Below are positions 14,911 to 23,081 of a stretch of 64,000 bases of DNA, in pieces. Origin of the DNA: Citreicoccus inhibens (GTDB lineage: Bacteria > Myxococcota > Myxococcia > Myxococcales > Myxococcaceae); contig NZ_JAHNZT010000001.1 of assembly GCF_019039035.1 (NCBI RefSeq), forward strand, positions 178,049 through 242,048, read 5' to 3'. Numbering within the stretch: the stretch's first letter is position 1; every line of letters starts with the position of its first letter. The translations under genes and the position numbers were made by a program. A model generated the notes under the pieces. The model made no database searches and was not told the origin of the DNA. It saw nothing but the letters and a program-made list of their open reading frames with translations.

Positions 14911-16304
14911 GGACGCGTCTCCACGAACCGGCGCGTGCCCTCGTGGATGCGCTCGACGATGGCGCGCACGTCCGCCTCGCCCGCGATGAGCGGCGGCGCC
15001 ACGCGCATCGCCGGATACAGGTAGCGCAAGCCCCGAGAGCGGCGACCCGCGCCGGCCATGAACTCCACGAAGACGCCCGCCTCGATGAGCTTGTGGCGCA
15101 GCGAGGACAGCGCGTTGGCGGCGGGCTCGGTCAGCTCGACGCCGTTCATGTAGCCCAGGCCCCGCACCTCGCGGTACAGGTCCGGGAACGCGGCCACCAC
15201 GTCGCGGCGCAGCCGGGCCCGCAGCTCCTCACCCAAGGGCCCGGCGCGCTCGAGCAGGTGCTCGTCCACCAGGTGCCGCAGGCCGTGGCGAATCACCGCG
15301 CACGTCAAGGGCCGCAGGTCCGAGGTGGACACCGCGCCACTGGAGCGCACGGACAGCTCACGCCGGGCAATGACCATCGACGTGGACACCACGCCCATGC
15401 CCAGGCTCTTGCCAATGACGGTGATGTCCGTGGGGATGGGCCCCTCGGCGTCCGTCATGCCAAAGAACTGGCCGGTCTTGGCGAAGGTGAGCACCTCGTC
15501 CGCCACCAGCAGCACCTCGTACTCGCGGCAGAGCGCGGCCAGCCGGCGCAAATAGCCCGCGGGCGGCACGAGGATGCCGGCGTCACCCTGGATGGGCTCG
15601 ACGAACACCGCGGACAGCTTGCGCCCCTGCTCCGTGAAGAAGCGCTCCAGGTGCTCCAGCTCACCAAAGGGCAGGAAGGCCACGTCCAGCCCGTGCGGCG
15701 GCTCGGGGCTCACCGGGGGCAGGCCGACGCGGTAGTGGCGGCGGTTGAGCAGGCTGACGAGTCCTCCCGTCCACCCATGCCACGCGCCCTCGAAGGCCAG
15801 CACGGTGCGCCGCTCCTCGCGGCCCGCGCGCGGCGCGAGTCGGCGGCGATCGAACCCCGACTCCAACACCAGGCGAAGCGCCAGCTCCAATCCCTCGGAG
15901 CCCGAGTTGCGACCGCTCGCGTGGTACTGCTCCGCCGGGAACCGGTCCGCCCAGCGGCCACCGGGGCCCAAGAGCTCCGAGAGAAGCAGGGTCCGCTCCA
16001 GCGAGCCCAGCTCGTCCGTCACGTAGCCTGTGCGCTCCAGGCCCTCGCGCAGGGCCTCCTGGATGCGCGGGTGGCCCGCGCCCAGACATGCGCTGGCATA
16101 GCCTCCGCTCGCGTCCAACACCTCCAGCACCCGGCCCGCCTCCGCGCCCTCCAAGGCCGCGAAGTGCTGCACGAGCCCCTTGGCTTGCAGACAGGCGAAA
16201 GGCAGTCGTCCACCGCCATAGTGGTCCATCTGCAACGCCATGCCGGCGCGCAGGCGATCCAGGTCATCCGGACTGAGCCTCGCGCCAGGGGTCGGCGCGT
16301 TCAC
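14907..16304 (-). CDS. Class III PLP-dependent aminotransferase
   Basis: This 465-residue protein starts at a GTG that overlaps the ACP stop (GTGA). Features of the class III (omega-aminotransferase, glutamate-semialdehyde mutase-like) fold are visible: GYASACLGAGHPRI near 69-81, SGSEGLELALRL near 134-145, FEGAWHGWTGG near 171-180, LLVADEVLTF with Asp269 binding the pyridine nitrogen, and Lys299 in VIGKSLGMG as the Schiff-base lysine. Its position directly after the ACP gene suggests it works on an ACP-bound or released acyl intermediate, adding an amine to an aldehyde or ketone. That role is inferred from context. Confidence 0.88.
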   Translation of the reverse strand: MNAPTPGARLSPDDLDRLRAGMALQMDHYGGGRLPFACLQAKGLVQHFAALEGAEAGRVLEVLDASGGYASACLGAGHPRIQEALREGLERTGYVTDELGSLERTLLLSELLGPGGRWADRFPAEQYHASGRNSGSEGLELALRLVLESGFDRRRLAPRAGREERRTVLAFEGAWHGWTGGLVSLLNRRHYRVGLPPVSPEPPHGLDVAFLPFGELEHLERFFTEQGRKLSAVFVEPIQGDAGILVPPAGYLRRLAALCREYEVLLVADEVLTFAKTGQFFGMTDAEGPIPTDITVIGKSLGMGVVSTSMVIARRELSVRSSGAVSTSDLRPLTCAVIRHGLRHLVDEHLLERAGPLGEELRARLRRDVVAAFPDLYREVRGLGYMNGVELTEPAANALSSLRHKLIEAGVFVEFMAGAGRRSRGLRYLYPAMRVAPPLIAGEADVRAIVERIHEGTRRFVETRP

Positions 16305-16570
16305 GCCACGCTCTCCTGAGAGGACTTGAGCTGGGTGATGAAAGACGCCAGCTTTCCCACCGTGCGGAAGTTGTCCGGATTGAAATCCTCGTCGGTGATG
16401 CGCACCTGGAAGCGCTCCTCGCACAGCACGCGCAGTTCGAGGAACCCCACCGAGTCGAGCCCCAGGACGGACTGGAGCCCATCGTCCTCGCCAATCTGAC
16501 CCTCTGGCGTCTCGACGAACAGATTCGTCACCAGCATCTTCTTGAGAGTGGATGTCAGCTCTTCCTGCAT
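16301..16570 (-). CDS. Acyl carrier protein
   Basis: This 89-residue protein has the phosphopantetheine site LGLDSVGFLEL, with Ser40 as the attachment residue. Acidic helices (TPEGQIGEDDGL, RITDEDFNPDNF) are typical of ACPs. The start at 16570 follows AAGGAAGG at 9 bases; a longer frame to 16624 has no better site. It is the first gene of a seven-gene operon whose members all overlap or abut. It should carry the growing chain for the ketosynthase pair and dehydratase. Confidence 0.9.
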   Translation of the reverse strand: MQEELTSTLKKMLVTNLFVETPEGQIGEDDGLQSVLGLDSVGFLELRVLCEERFQVRITDEDFNPDNFRTVGKLASFITQLKSSQESVA

Positions 16571-16846
16571 GACTCGAACCTTCCTTCCAGGGATGGTGAA
16601 TCCAAAGCTGACGGACGTCGCCACACGGCGGACCGGTCACCCGCGCCAGGCGGGCGCCTCAGGTCGCTCACGATTTGAAGTTGCCCCCCACCCGCCCCCA
16701 GGAAGTCTCTCAAATCGCGCATGGCGCTCCTCGATAAGACTTGCACCGTCTACCATGTTTCTCAATTCAACAATACCCGCCAAACAGCACAAAGCCGTCA
16801 GGAGCAGCATCCCTGCAAAAACTTGATTGGATTGTGATTGGCGCGA
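16571..16846 (-). promoter_or_regulatory. Upstream region of the ACP operon
   Basis: This 276-base gap holds no gene. Its part from about 16740 to 16840 is clearly richer in A and T than the surroundings, as expected for a promoter of the minus-strand ACP operon and for the end of the EamA gene. I could not define convincing -35/-10 or -24/-12 boxes. The ribosome-binding site AAGGAAGG of the ACP lies at its left end. Confidence 0.4.
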
Positions 16847-17263
16847 CTACTTCAGCGTGAGCAGGGCGCCGGCGACCATGAGCAACACACCCAGCACCAG
16901 CTTCCAGCTCCACGGTTCCTTCAGGAACGTCACCGCGAGCACCAGCGTGAGCGCGAGGCTCAACTTGTCGATGGGTGCCACGCGCGAGGCGGGGCCGAGT
17001 TGGAGCGCGCGGAAGTAGGCGAGCCACGACAGGCCCGTGGCCACGCCGGACAGCGCGAGGAAGATGAGCGTCCGGCGGCTGAGGGTGGGCAGGGTGTGGT
17101 GCTCGCCGCGCGCCAACGCGATGCCCCAGGCGAAGGCGAGAATCACCACGGTGCGCAGCGCGGTGGCGAGCGTGGAGGGGACGCCCTCGACGCCCACCTT
17201 GGCCAGGATGGCGGTGGCAGCCGCGAAGGCCGCGGACAGCAGGGCATAGAACAGCCAGCTCAT
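16847..17263 (-). CDS. Single-domain EamA/DMT-family transporter
   Basis: This 138-residue protein has four to five membrane helices and a single EamA unit: MSWLFYALLSAAFAAATAILAKVGVEG, ATALRTVVILAFAWGIAL, RTLIFLALSGVATGLSWLAYFRALQLG, VAPIDKLSLALTLVLAV and a final helix. The WLAYFRAL and SRVAPIDKLS motifs are typical of short EamA-type permeases, which work as dimers. It is divergent from a LysR regulator with 69 bases between the starts, and that regulator is the likely controller. The substrate is unknown. Confidence 0.87.
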   Translation of the reverse strand: MSWLFYALLSAAFAAATAILAKVGVEGVPSTLATALRTVVILAFAWGIALARGEHHTLPTLSRRTLIFLALSGVATGLSWLAYFRALQLGPASRVAPIDKLSLALTLVLAVTFLKEPWSWKLVLGVLLMVAGALLTLK

Positions 17264-17332
17264 GACTTCCTCCGGATGCGCGCCCTGCGCCCATAGCATG
17301 CTTGCCGCAGCGCATCTTCGTGAGAGGCCCCC

Positions 17333-18247
17333 GTGTCCGTCCGTCTCGACCCTCGCCGCTTGGAGACCTTCCGTGTGGTGGCCACCACGGGGCAGGTGTC
17401 CGCCGCCTCGCGGCTCTTGCACCTGTCCCAGCCCGCCGTGACGGCGCAGGTGCGACAGTTGGAGCGGGAGTGTGGACAACCCCTGCTCGTGCGCACCGCG
17501 CGCGGGGTGCGCGTCAACGAGGCGGGGCGCGTGCTGTTGGACTACGCGCGGCGCATGCACGCGCTCCTGGAGGAGGCGGCGCTGACGCTGGCGCCCGAGA
17601 CAGAGGACCTCTCGGGAGAGCTGGCGTTGGCCGCGAGCACCACCCTGGCCAACTCGGTGGTGCCGGAGCTGCTCGCCTCCTTTCTCGGCGGGCATCCGGG
17701 CCTCACGGTGCGCCTGGAGGTGGGCAACACGGAGCAGGTGCTGGGCTGGCTCACCGAGGGGCGCGTGCCGCTGGGGCTCGTGGAGGGCCACGCCCGCGCC
17801 GCCGGCATCCGACTGGAGCGATACCTGGAGGACGAGCTGGTGCCCGTCGTCTCGGCGCGGGCGCCCACCGCGCTCCAGCGCGTGCGCGACGTGCAAGCGC
17901 TGGGCACCGTGCCGCTGGTGTGGCGCGAGCCGGGCTCGGGGACGCGCGCGGTGCTGGAGCGAGCCCTGCGGCGCGCGGGCGCGAGGCGAGGCGCGCGGCC
18001 CGGAGACCTCCAGCTCGGCAGCACCGAGGCCATCAAGGGCGCGGTGGCGCTGGGCCTGGGCGTGGGCTTCCTGTCGCGCTGGAGCATCCAGGCGGAGTTG
18101 GCGCAGGGGCGATTGCGCGTGCTGCCCATTCCCGGGCTGCACATCCCCCGAGCCCTGTCGTGGGCCCTGCCGGTGGATGCGCCCTCTGGCATCGCGGGGC
18201 GCTTCTTGCGGCACGCGCGGCTCGCGCCCCCACTCCTGCTCCCCTGA
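17333..18247 (+). CDS. LysR-family transcriptional regulator (YeiE/CysB-like)
   Basis: This 304-residue protein begins at a GTG. The N-terminal winged helix is classic: LDPRRLETFRVVATTGQVSAAS, then LHLSQPAVTAQVRQLE, then LLVRTARGVRVNEAG. The effector-binding domain starts near residue 93 (LSGELALAASTTLANSVVP), as in regulators of the CbbR/YeiE type. It sits divergent to the EamA transporter and convergent, with only 4 bases between, to a YeiH-type transporter. In enterobacteria a LysR gene (yeiE) flanks yeiH, so regulation of one or both transporters is a reasonable inference. Confidence 0.92.
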   Translation: MSVRLDPRRLETFRVVATTGQVSAASRLLHLSQPAVTAQVRQLERECGQPLLVRTARGVRVNEAGRVLLDYARRMHALLEEAALTLAPETEDLSGELALAASTTLANSVVPELLASFLGGHPGLTVRLEVGNTEQVLGWLTEGRVPLGLVEGHARAAGIRLERYLEDELVPVVSARAPTALQRVRDVQALGTVPLVWREPGSGTRAVLERALRRAGARRGARPGDLQLGSTEAIKGAVALGLGVGFLSRWSIQAELAQGRLRVLPIPGLHIPRALSWALPVDAPSGIAGRFLRHARLAPPLLLP

Positions 18248-18251
18248 TGCG

Positions 18252-19271
18252 TCAGGCAATGAGGCCCGAGACGAGCGCGCCCAGGCTCGCGCTGGCCATC
18301 ACGACCCACAGCACGACGCCGAGCACGAGCGGACGCAGGCCCACCGCGCGCAAGGCTCCGCGCGTCAGGTTGGCGCCAATCAGGAACAGCGTCAGCACCA
18401 GCGTCTGGCGCGCCACCGCCGCCACGCCCTGCCCCACCGGCCGGAGCACCGGCACCGCCGTCACCAGCGCCGCCGCGCCCAGGAAGCCGAGGATGAACCA
18501 GGGCCGCTTCGCCCGCCCCGCTGGCGCCAAGGTGCCCCCACCGCCCTCGCGGCGCGCGCGCCACACTCCCAACCCCAGCGTGAGCGGGACAATCCACAGC
18601 GCGCGCGCCAGCTTGACGGGCGTGGCCACGGCCAGGGCGCTCGGCCCGTAGCTCATCGCGGCGCCCACCACGGAGCTGGTGTCGTGAATGGCCAGCGCGC
18701 ACCACAGGCCGAAGCGCTCCGCGTCCAGCCCCACCGCTCGCCCCACGACAGGGAAGACGAGCAGCGCCACCGCGTTGAGCAGGAACACCGTGCCCAGCGC
18801 CACCGACACCTCGTCATCCTTGGCGCGCATCACCGGCGCCACCGCGGCGATGGCGCTGCCCCCGCAGATGGCCGTGCCCACGCTGATGAGCAGGCCCGTC
18901 CCCGGCACCACGCGGAGCAACCGAGTCAATAGCGCCCCCAGCGCCAGACACACCGCGATGCCCACCACCGTGTCTCCCGCGCCATGCGCCCCCGCCGCCA
19001 CCACGGTGCGCAGGTCCATGCCCGCGCCCAGCCCCACCACGGAGAGGGAGAGGAGCACCTGCGTCGCCCGCCGCGTCGTGGCCGCGTGGGGATTGCCCAC
19101 CGTCACCGCGACGACGAGCCCCGCCACCAGCGCCATGGACGTGGACACGACGGGCAGCAGGCACACGGCCGCCCCCAGGGGCACCAGCACGCGCCCCAGG
19201 CGGCTCGCGGGTGGCGCGGTGGGACAGGGAGGCTCGGCGGACTCGGAGGACACCGATTCGGAAGGACGCAT
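18252..19271 (-). CDS. yeiH: YeiH/UPF0324-type membrane transporter (putative sulfate exporter family)
   Basis: The protein has 339 residues and about ten hydrophobic helices, after a 25-residue polar N-terminus. Family motifs are LLSLSVVGLGAGMDLRTV, LISVGTAICGGSAIAAVAPV (the conserved Gly-rich segment), FGLWCALAIHDTSSVVGAA and the C-terminal LFLIGANLTRGALRAVG. Members of this family are annotated as putative sulfate exporters, without firm biochemical proof in most cases. A LysR gene lies directly beside it. Confidence 0.9.
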   Translation of the reverse strand: MRPSESVSSESAEPPCPTAPPASRLGRVLVPLGAAVCLLPVVSTSMALVAGLVVAVTVGNPHAATTRRATQVLLSLSVVGLGAGMDLRTVVAAGAHGAGDTVVGIAVCLALGALLTRLLRVVPGTGLLISVGTAICGGSAIAAVAPVMRAKDDEVSVALGTVFLLNAVALLVFPVVGRAVGLDAERFGLWCALAIHDTSSVVGAAMSYGPSALAVATPVKLARALWIVPLTLGLGVWRARREGGGGTLAPAGRAKRPWFILGFLGAAALVTAVPVLRPVGQGVAAVARQTLVLTLFLIGANLTRGALRAVGLRPLVLGVVLWVVMASASLGALVSGLIA

Positions 19272-19427
19272 GCGAGTCAGGGTGCGGCCGGGGGGCTCGC
19301 GAAACCAGACACAACGTGGGATGCGCCATCAGCATTTTGGATGGCTCCGGTCCCACGCGCCGGCCCATCCGGTGTATCCCTCTCCTTCTCCCGAGGACGC
19401 GCCTCGACCGGACACCGGAGGATTCTC

Positions 19428-19817
19428 TTGCACCACAGCCGCCTCTCGAACTTCGTCATCGACTGTCAGACTCAGGACCTGGACGCCGCGACCGCCTTCT
19501 GGAGCCAGGCGCTCGGTCGCGCCGCGACGCCCGCCTCCCCGGACAGCCCCACGTATCGCGAGCTGGCTCCGCGAGGAGACGAGCCCACCCTGCTGCTCCA
19601 GCGCGTGGACCACCCCAGCCGCATCCACCTGGACATCGAGTCGGATGACCTGGACGCCGAGGTGGAGCGCCTGGAAGCGCTCGGCGCCAAGCGCATCGCG
19701 TACGTGAAGCGCTGGTGGGTCATGGAAGCGCCCACCGGCCACCGATTCTGCGTCGTCCGCCCCCAGAGCGGTCCCTTGGAGGGCCGCGCGAACGTGTGGG
19801 ACGGAGAAGGCCGCTAG
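19428..19817 (+). CDS. VOC (glyoxalase/bleomycin-resistance) family protein
   Basis: This 129-residue protein starts at TTG, with GGAGG 8 bases upstream; no ATG gives a complete domain. The typical single VOC domain is seen: LSNFVIDCQTQDLDAATAFW, a middle TLLLQRVDHPSRIHLDIESDD with a metal-type His, LDAEVERLEALGAKRI, and the end MEAPTGHRFCVVRPQSG. These proteins bind metals or small molecules or act as lyases; this subtype is mostly uncharacterised. The rare start codon may lower expression. Confidence 0.85.
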   Translation: MHHSRLSNFVIDCQTQDLDAATAFWSQALGRAATPASPDSPTYRELAPRGDEPTLLLQRVDHPSRIHLDIESDDLDAEVERLEALGAKRIAYVKRWWVMEAPTGHRFCVVRPQSGPLEGRANVWDGEGR

Positions 19818-20237
19818 GTCACCCACGCGGTCCACGACCTCGCCGCCCGCGCGCGCCCGCGGAGGGAGGCCCCGGCGAAGGAGGTGCCTGGAAGCCTCGC
19901 GTCGCTCAGGACGGCGTGGCCTCGGGTGGGACTCGGGCCTTCCTGGGCGAGAGGGTCTCGGAGTGGCGCTCGCGCGGAGGTGTTCGCCGCGGGCGCTTCG
20001 TGGCCGCCTCGCGCGAGGGCTCCCGCTCCGCCTTCCGCTTGCGCGGGGGAGCGACCGCCGGGGCCAGCCAGAACATCCACCAGAGCATGCCATCCTCCCC
20101 CTGTTGTCGAGCCGGCATCGAATAGCCTCGAGCCCGCTCGCTCGCCACCTCGAGTGCGTGGGCGTGCTTCCCCATGACCGCCCCTCTCCGGCCCGGAACG
20201 CCGTCAGCGTGGTGCCCGAGTCCCTGGTTTCAGCCGT
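19818..20237. other. 420-base gap with no firm gene
   Basis: Between the VOC gene and the MocR remnant I see no well-supported gene. A short minus-strand frame (listed separately) has a good ribosome-binding site but no recognisable family. The sequence nearest 20238 may be the decayed upstream part of the MocR-type gene. No repeats or stem-loops stand out. Confidence 0.5.
19906..20088 (-). CDS. Possible 60-residue membrane-anchored basic peptide
   Basis: The frame starts MLWWMFWLAPAVAPPRKRK with GGGGGAGG 6 bases upstream, a better site than for the in-frame ATG at 20175. A Trp-rich hydrophobic segment is followed by a long Arg/Lys/Glu/Pro-rich tail. Small proteins of this kind occur in myxobacteria, but this one matches nothing I recognise. 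The base bias of the tail is also compatible with a chance frame. I list it because the start site is unusually clear. Confidence 0.35.
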   Translation of the reverse strand: MLWWMFWLAPAVAPPRKRKAEREPSREAATKRPRRTPPRERHSETLSPRKARVPPEATPS

Positions 20238-20549
20238 CACGTGCGCCGCATGCGCGGGCGCTATGCGAAGCGGCAGGCCCGGCTGGTGGCGGCGGCCCGG
20301 CGTGAGCTGAAGGGCGCCCTGGACGTGGCCCCCTCGGACACCGGCCTGCACCTGGTGGGCTGGCTGCCCGAGGGCGCGAATGACCAGGAGGTCAGCGCCC
20401 GCGACGCCGAGCGGGGCGTCCAGGCCCTGGGCCCGTCGCAGTTCCGAACGGCCTCGCGCGGACGGCACGCGCTGCTCCTGGGCCATGCGTGCGTGCCGGA
20501 GCCGGAACTCGACACCGGCGTGCGGCTGCTGGCCGAGGCGCTCGACTGA
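20238..20549 (+). pseudogene. C-terminal remnant of a MocR/PdxR-type regulator (aminotransferase domain)
   Basis: The frame reads HVRRMRGRYAKRQARLVAAA, then GLHLVGWLPEGANDQEVSARDAERGVQALG and ends HALLLGHACVPEPELDTGV plus RLLAEAL. This is the last fifth of the aminotransferase-like domain of GntR/MocR regulators, in which HxRRMRxxYxxRR is followed by a GxHLVxWLP block. The DNA-binding domain and PLP-lysine region are absent, and the preceding sequence is not coding. I infer a truncated, dead copy. Confidence 0.65.
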
Positions 20550-20680
20550 CAGCGGCGGCGCGCGCAAGGTGGCCCCACGCCTTCGTGCGCAAGTGGCGCT
20601 CGCGCGCACGCCGGGTCGCCGTTACTCATCCGCCCGAGCACGAGGGACCCTTTCGGTCCCCGCCGAATCACGAGGAACCC

Positions 20681-21151
20681 ATGGACCCCCGATTCCCCAT
20701 CGACCAGCTGTCCGCCGGCGGCTACCAGGCCATGATTGCCCTGGAGAAGTACCTGCACTCGTGCGGGCTGGAGCAGCCGCTGCTGCACCTGCTCAAGCTG
20801 CGGGCCTCGCAGCTCAACGGCTGCGCCTATTGCATCGACATGCACTGGAAGGACTCCCGCGCCCTGGGCGAGTCGGAGCAGCGCCTCTACGGGCTCGATG
20901 CGTGGCGCGAGAGCACCTACTACACGGACCGCGAGCGCGCGGCGCTGGCCTGGACCGAGGCCGTCACGCTCGTCACCCAGGGCCACATCTCGGACGCCGT
21001 CTACGCGGAGGTCAGCCGGCACTTCTCCCCGAAGGAGATCTCCGACCTGACCTTCCTGGTGAGCACCATCAACGCGTGGAACCGGCTGGCCATCGCGGCC
21101 CGCTCCAAGGCAGGCCAGTACGTGTCCCACCTGGGCAAGAAGACGAGCTGA
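20681..21151 (+). CDS. AhpD-like / carboxymuconolactone decarboxylase family protein
   Basis: This 156-residue helical protein has the CMD/AhpD core LLKLRASQLNGCAYCIDMHWKDSRALGES, with the redox pair Cys-Ala-Tyr-Cys and the following His, as in alkylhydroperoxidase AhpD-like enzymes. The downstream segment ERAALAWTEAVTLVTQGHISD and the ending INAWNRLAIAARS are typical. It probably reduces peroxides using the CxxC pair. The start at 20681 lies after CGAGGAACCC. The MocR remnant just upstream suggests that its former regulator has been lost. Confidence 0.9.
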   Translation: MDPRFPIDQLSAGGYQAMIALEKYLHSCGLEQPLLHLLKLRASQLNGCAYCIDMHWKDSRALGESEQRLYGLDAWRESTYYTDRERAALAWTEAVTLVTQGHISDAVYAEVSRHFSPKEISDLTFLVSTINAWNRLAIAARSKAGQYVSHLGKKTS

Positions 21152-21172
21152 GCCTCCGCCCCGCGCGCGGGC

Positions 21173-21817
21173 TCAACTCCCCGGCGGCGGGCGAGGCAGG
21201 TCCGTGCCGAAGGCGGCCTGGAGCAAGTCCATCAGCCCAGGCCACGCCTCGGCGGACAGCCACAGCCCCTCGGGCGAGTGCTCCGCCGACATCGCCAGCG
21301 AGGTGGAATCGAAGAGCCGCGCCGCCAGCGCGCCTTCCTTCGGCAGCCGGCCCTCCACGCGCAGCACCTTGCCGTCCCAGCGGACGTTCGGAGGCAGCAG
21401 CTTGTCCGCCAGCGCGCGCACCGCCGCCTGGCCCGCCCCCGCGCGCAGCACGCCCATCACCAGCGCGGACGCGCCGCGCGACTCCTCCAGCTCCACCTTC
21501 CCGGGCGTGCGCAACCACAGCGTGTAGCGCCCCTGGGCGAGCACCACGCGCTCCGGCGTGGTCTGCACGCGCAGCTTCCAGCCCTTCACCGTCGCGCGGA
21601 CGTCATAGACGCCGGGCGAGGAGGTCCACTCGCGCAGCTCCAGCGCCTTCACGTTCCGGAGCGCCTGCCGTGAGAGGGCCTCGACGCGCGCATGCGACAG
21701 CCGCACCCGCTTGCGGCCCACGTCCACCGTCACCTCGGACGACAGCGCCGAGGGCAGCTTCCGCACCCATTCGAGCGCGCCCTCCAGCAGCAGCGTCCCC
21801 AGTCCCTGCCCCACCAT
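21173..21817 (-). CDS. Hypothetical protein, 214 residues
   Basis: I do not recognise this family. The protein has no signal peptide. It consists of a helical start (LGTLLLEGALEWVRKLPSAL), beta-rich sequence with alternating charges (VTVDVGRKRVRLSHARVEALSRQAL, YDVRATVKGWKLRVQTTP, RYTLWLRTPGKVELEESRG) and an amphipathic end. The first half recalls proteins of DUF2993 or lipid-binding beta types only loosely. It starts 21 bases upstream-side of the aminotransferase stop and may be in the same transcript. Coding character is convincing because third positions are strongly G/C and no frame interruption occurs. Confidence 0.6.
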   Translation of the reverse strand: MVGQGLGTLLLEGALEWVRKLPSALSSEVTVDVGRKRVRLSHARVEALSRQALRNVKALELREWTSSPGVYDVRATVKGWKLRVQTTPERVVLAQGRYTLWLRTPGKVELEESRGASALVMGVLRAGAGQAAVRALADKLLPPNVRWDGKVLRVEGRLPKEGALAARLFDSTSLAMSAEHSPEGLWLSAEAWPGLMDLLQAAFGTDLPRPPPGS

Positions 21818-21850
21818 CGTGTGTCACTCCTTCCGCGCCAGGGCCACGGC

Positions 21851-23047
21851 TTACTTCCAGGCGCGCTCGGAGAGGAAGTCACTCCAGCGCGCCAGCGCCT
21901 CGGCGAAGCGCGCGGGCGGCAAGCCGAAGCCCACTCGGAAGTGGCCCGGCCGACCGAACGTCTCGCCCGGGAGCACGAACACCTCGCGCGTCTCCACCAG
22001 CCGCCGAGACAGCTGCGCCGAGGCGACCGAGGAATCCCGCAGATAGGGGAACGCCACGAGCCCACCCTGCGGCGGCACCCAGCCCAACACCTCCGCGTGA
22101 CGGGCCATGAACGCGGTGAAGGCCGCGACGTTCTCCTTCACCCACGCGCGATACAGCCGCATCACCGGCTGCCAGTTCCGCAGCGCCTGCGTGGCCACAT
22201 AGTCGTTCATCGAGCACAGCGTGTGCGTCGTGTAGTCCTTCAAGTCGCGGCACGCGTCGAGCAGTGACTTCGGGCCAATCATCCAGCCCACGCGCAGGCC
22301 CACGCAGCCCATGCACTTGATCATCGAGCCGATGGCCACCGTGCCACCGCCCGGCGTGTAGAGGCTGGGGATGAGCTGCGCGTCGTCATCAAGCGGGACG
22401 AATCGGTAGTGCTCATCCGCGAGCACCTCCGCGCCCACCCTGGACGCGATGCGGCGGACCTCGGAGACCTCCGCGTCAGTGAGGCGCACGCCCGTGGGGT
22501 TCTGCGGGTTGTTCATCACCACCGTGCGCGTGTTCGCGTCCACGAGCCGCTCCAGCGCGCCCAGGTCCAGGCGGAAGCCCTGCTCGATCTTCAGGGGCAG
22601 CTCGCGCACCTCGTAGCCCAGGTAGCGCGGCACCTCGGGGAGGCTCTGGAACGCGGGCGTGGGCACCACCACGTTGGCCCCGGGACGGTGACGCACGTGC
22701 GAGTAGAGGAACAGCGCCTCGCTGGTGCCCGTGGTGACGAGCACGTCCTCCGGCTCCACGCCGTCATAGAGCGCCGCGATGGCCTCGCGCAGCGCGCGCG
22801 AGCCCCGGGTGTCCGCGTTGTCGAAGGACTGCCGCAGAAGCTCTTCGGGGGAGCCGCCGGTCGCCTCCAGCAGCTGACCCACCGTCTGGTTGACCATGCC
22901 GCTCTCGGCCAGGTTGTAGCGAACGAACTGATACTCGATGAGCCAGGGCTCGATCTCGTGGAGCGCGATCTCCAAAGGGGCCTCGTCGGGGGAGAAAGGG
23001 CGAGGCGGGCACTCTAACGCACCCCGTGCTAGCCTGGGCGGCGCCAT
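21851..23047 (-). CDS. Class I/II PLP-dependent aminotransferase
   Basis: This 398-residue protein has fold-type I aminotransferase features: TRGSRALREAIAALYDG, VLVTTGTSEALFLYSHV, a VMNNPQNPTGVRLT motif with the conserved Asn-Pro, LADEHYRFVP (Asp and Tyr of the PLP site) and the Schiff-base lysine in GSMIKCMGCVGLRVGW. The end, FGRPGHFRVGFGLPPARF, supplies the substrate-carboxylate Arg. The start at 23047 lies 34 bases from the divergent oxygenase start at 23082, so the two share a promoter region. The substrate is not predictable. The Cys residues around the lysine are unusual. Confidence 0.88.
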   Translation of the reverse strand: MAPPRLARGALECPPRPFSPDEAPLEIALHEIEPWLIEYQFVRYNLAESGMVNQTVGQLLEATGGSPEELLRQSFDNADTRGSRALREAIAALYDGVEPEDVLVTTGTSEALFLYSHVRHRPGANVVVPTPAFQSLPEVPRYLGYEVRELPLKIEQGFRLDLGALERLVDANTRTVVMNNPQNPTGVRLTDAEVSEVRRIASRVGAEVLADEHYRFVPLDDDAQLIPSLYTPGGGTVAIGSMIKCMGCVGLRVGWMIGPKSLLDACRDLKDYTTHTLCSMNDYVATQALRNWQPVMRLYRAWVKENVAAFTAFMARHAEVLGWVPPQGGLVAFPYLRDSSVASAQLSRRLVETREVFVLPGETFGRPGHFRVGFGLPPARFAEALARWSDFLSERAWK

Positions 23048-23081
23048 ATCCCCCGCACCACGGCTCTCCCCGGGTTCTCCC

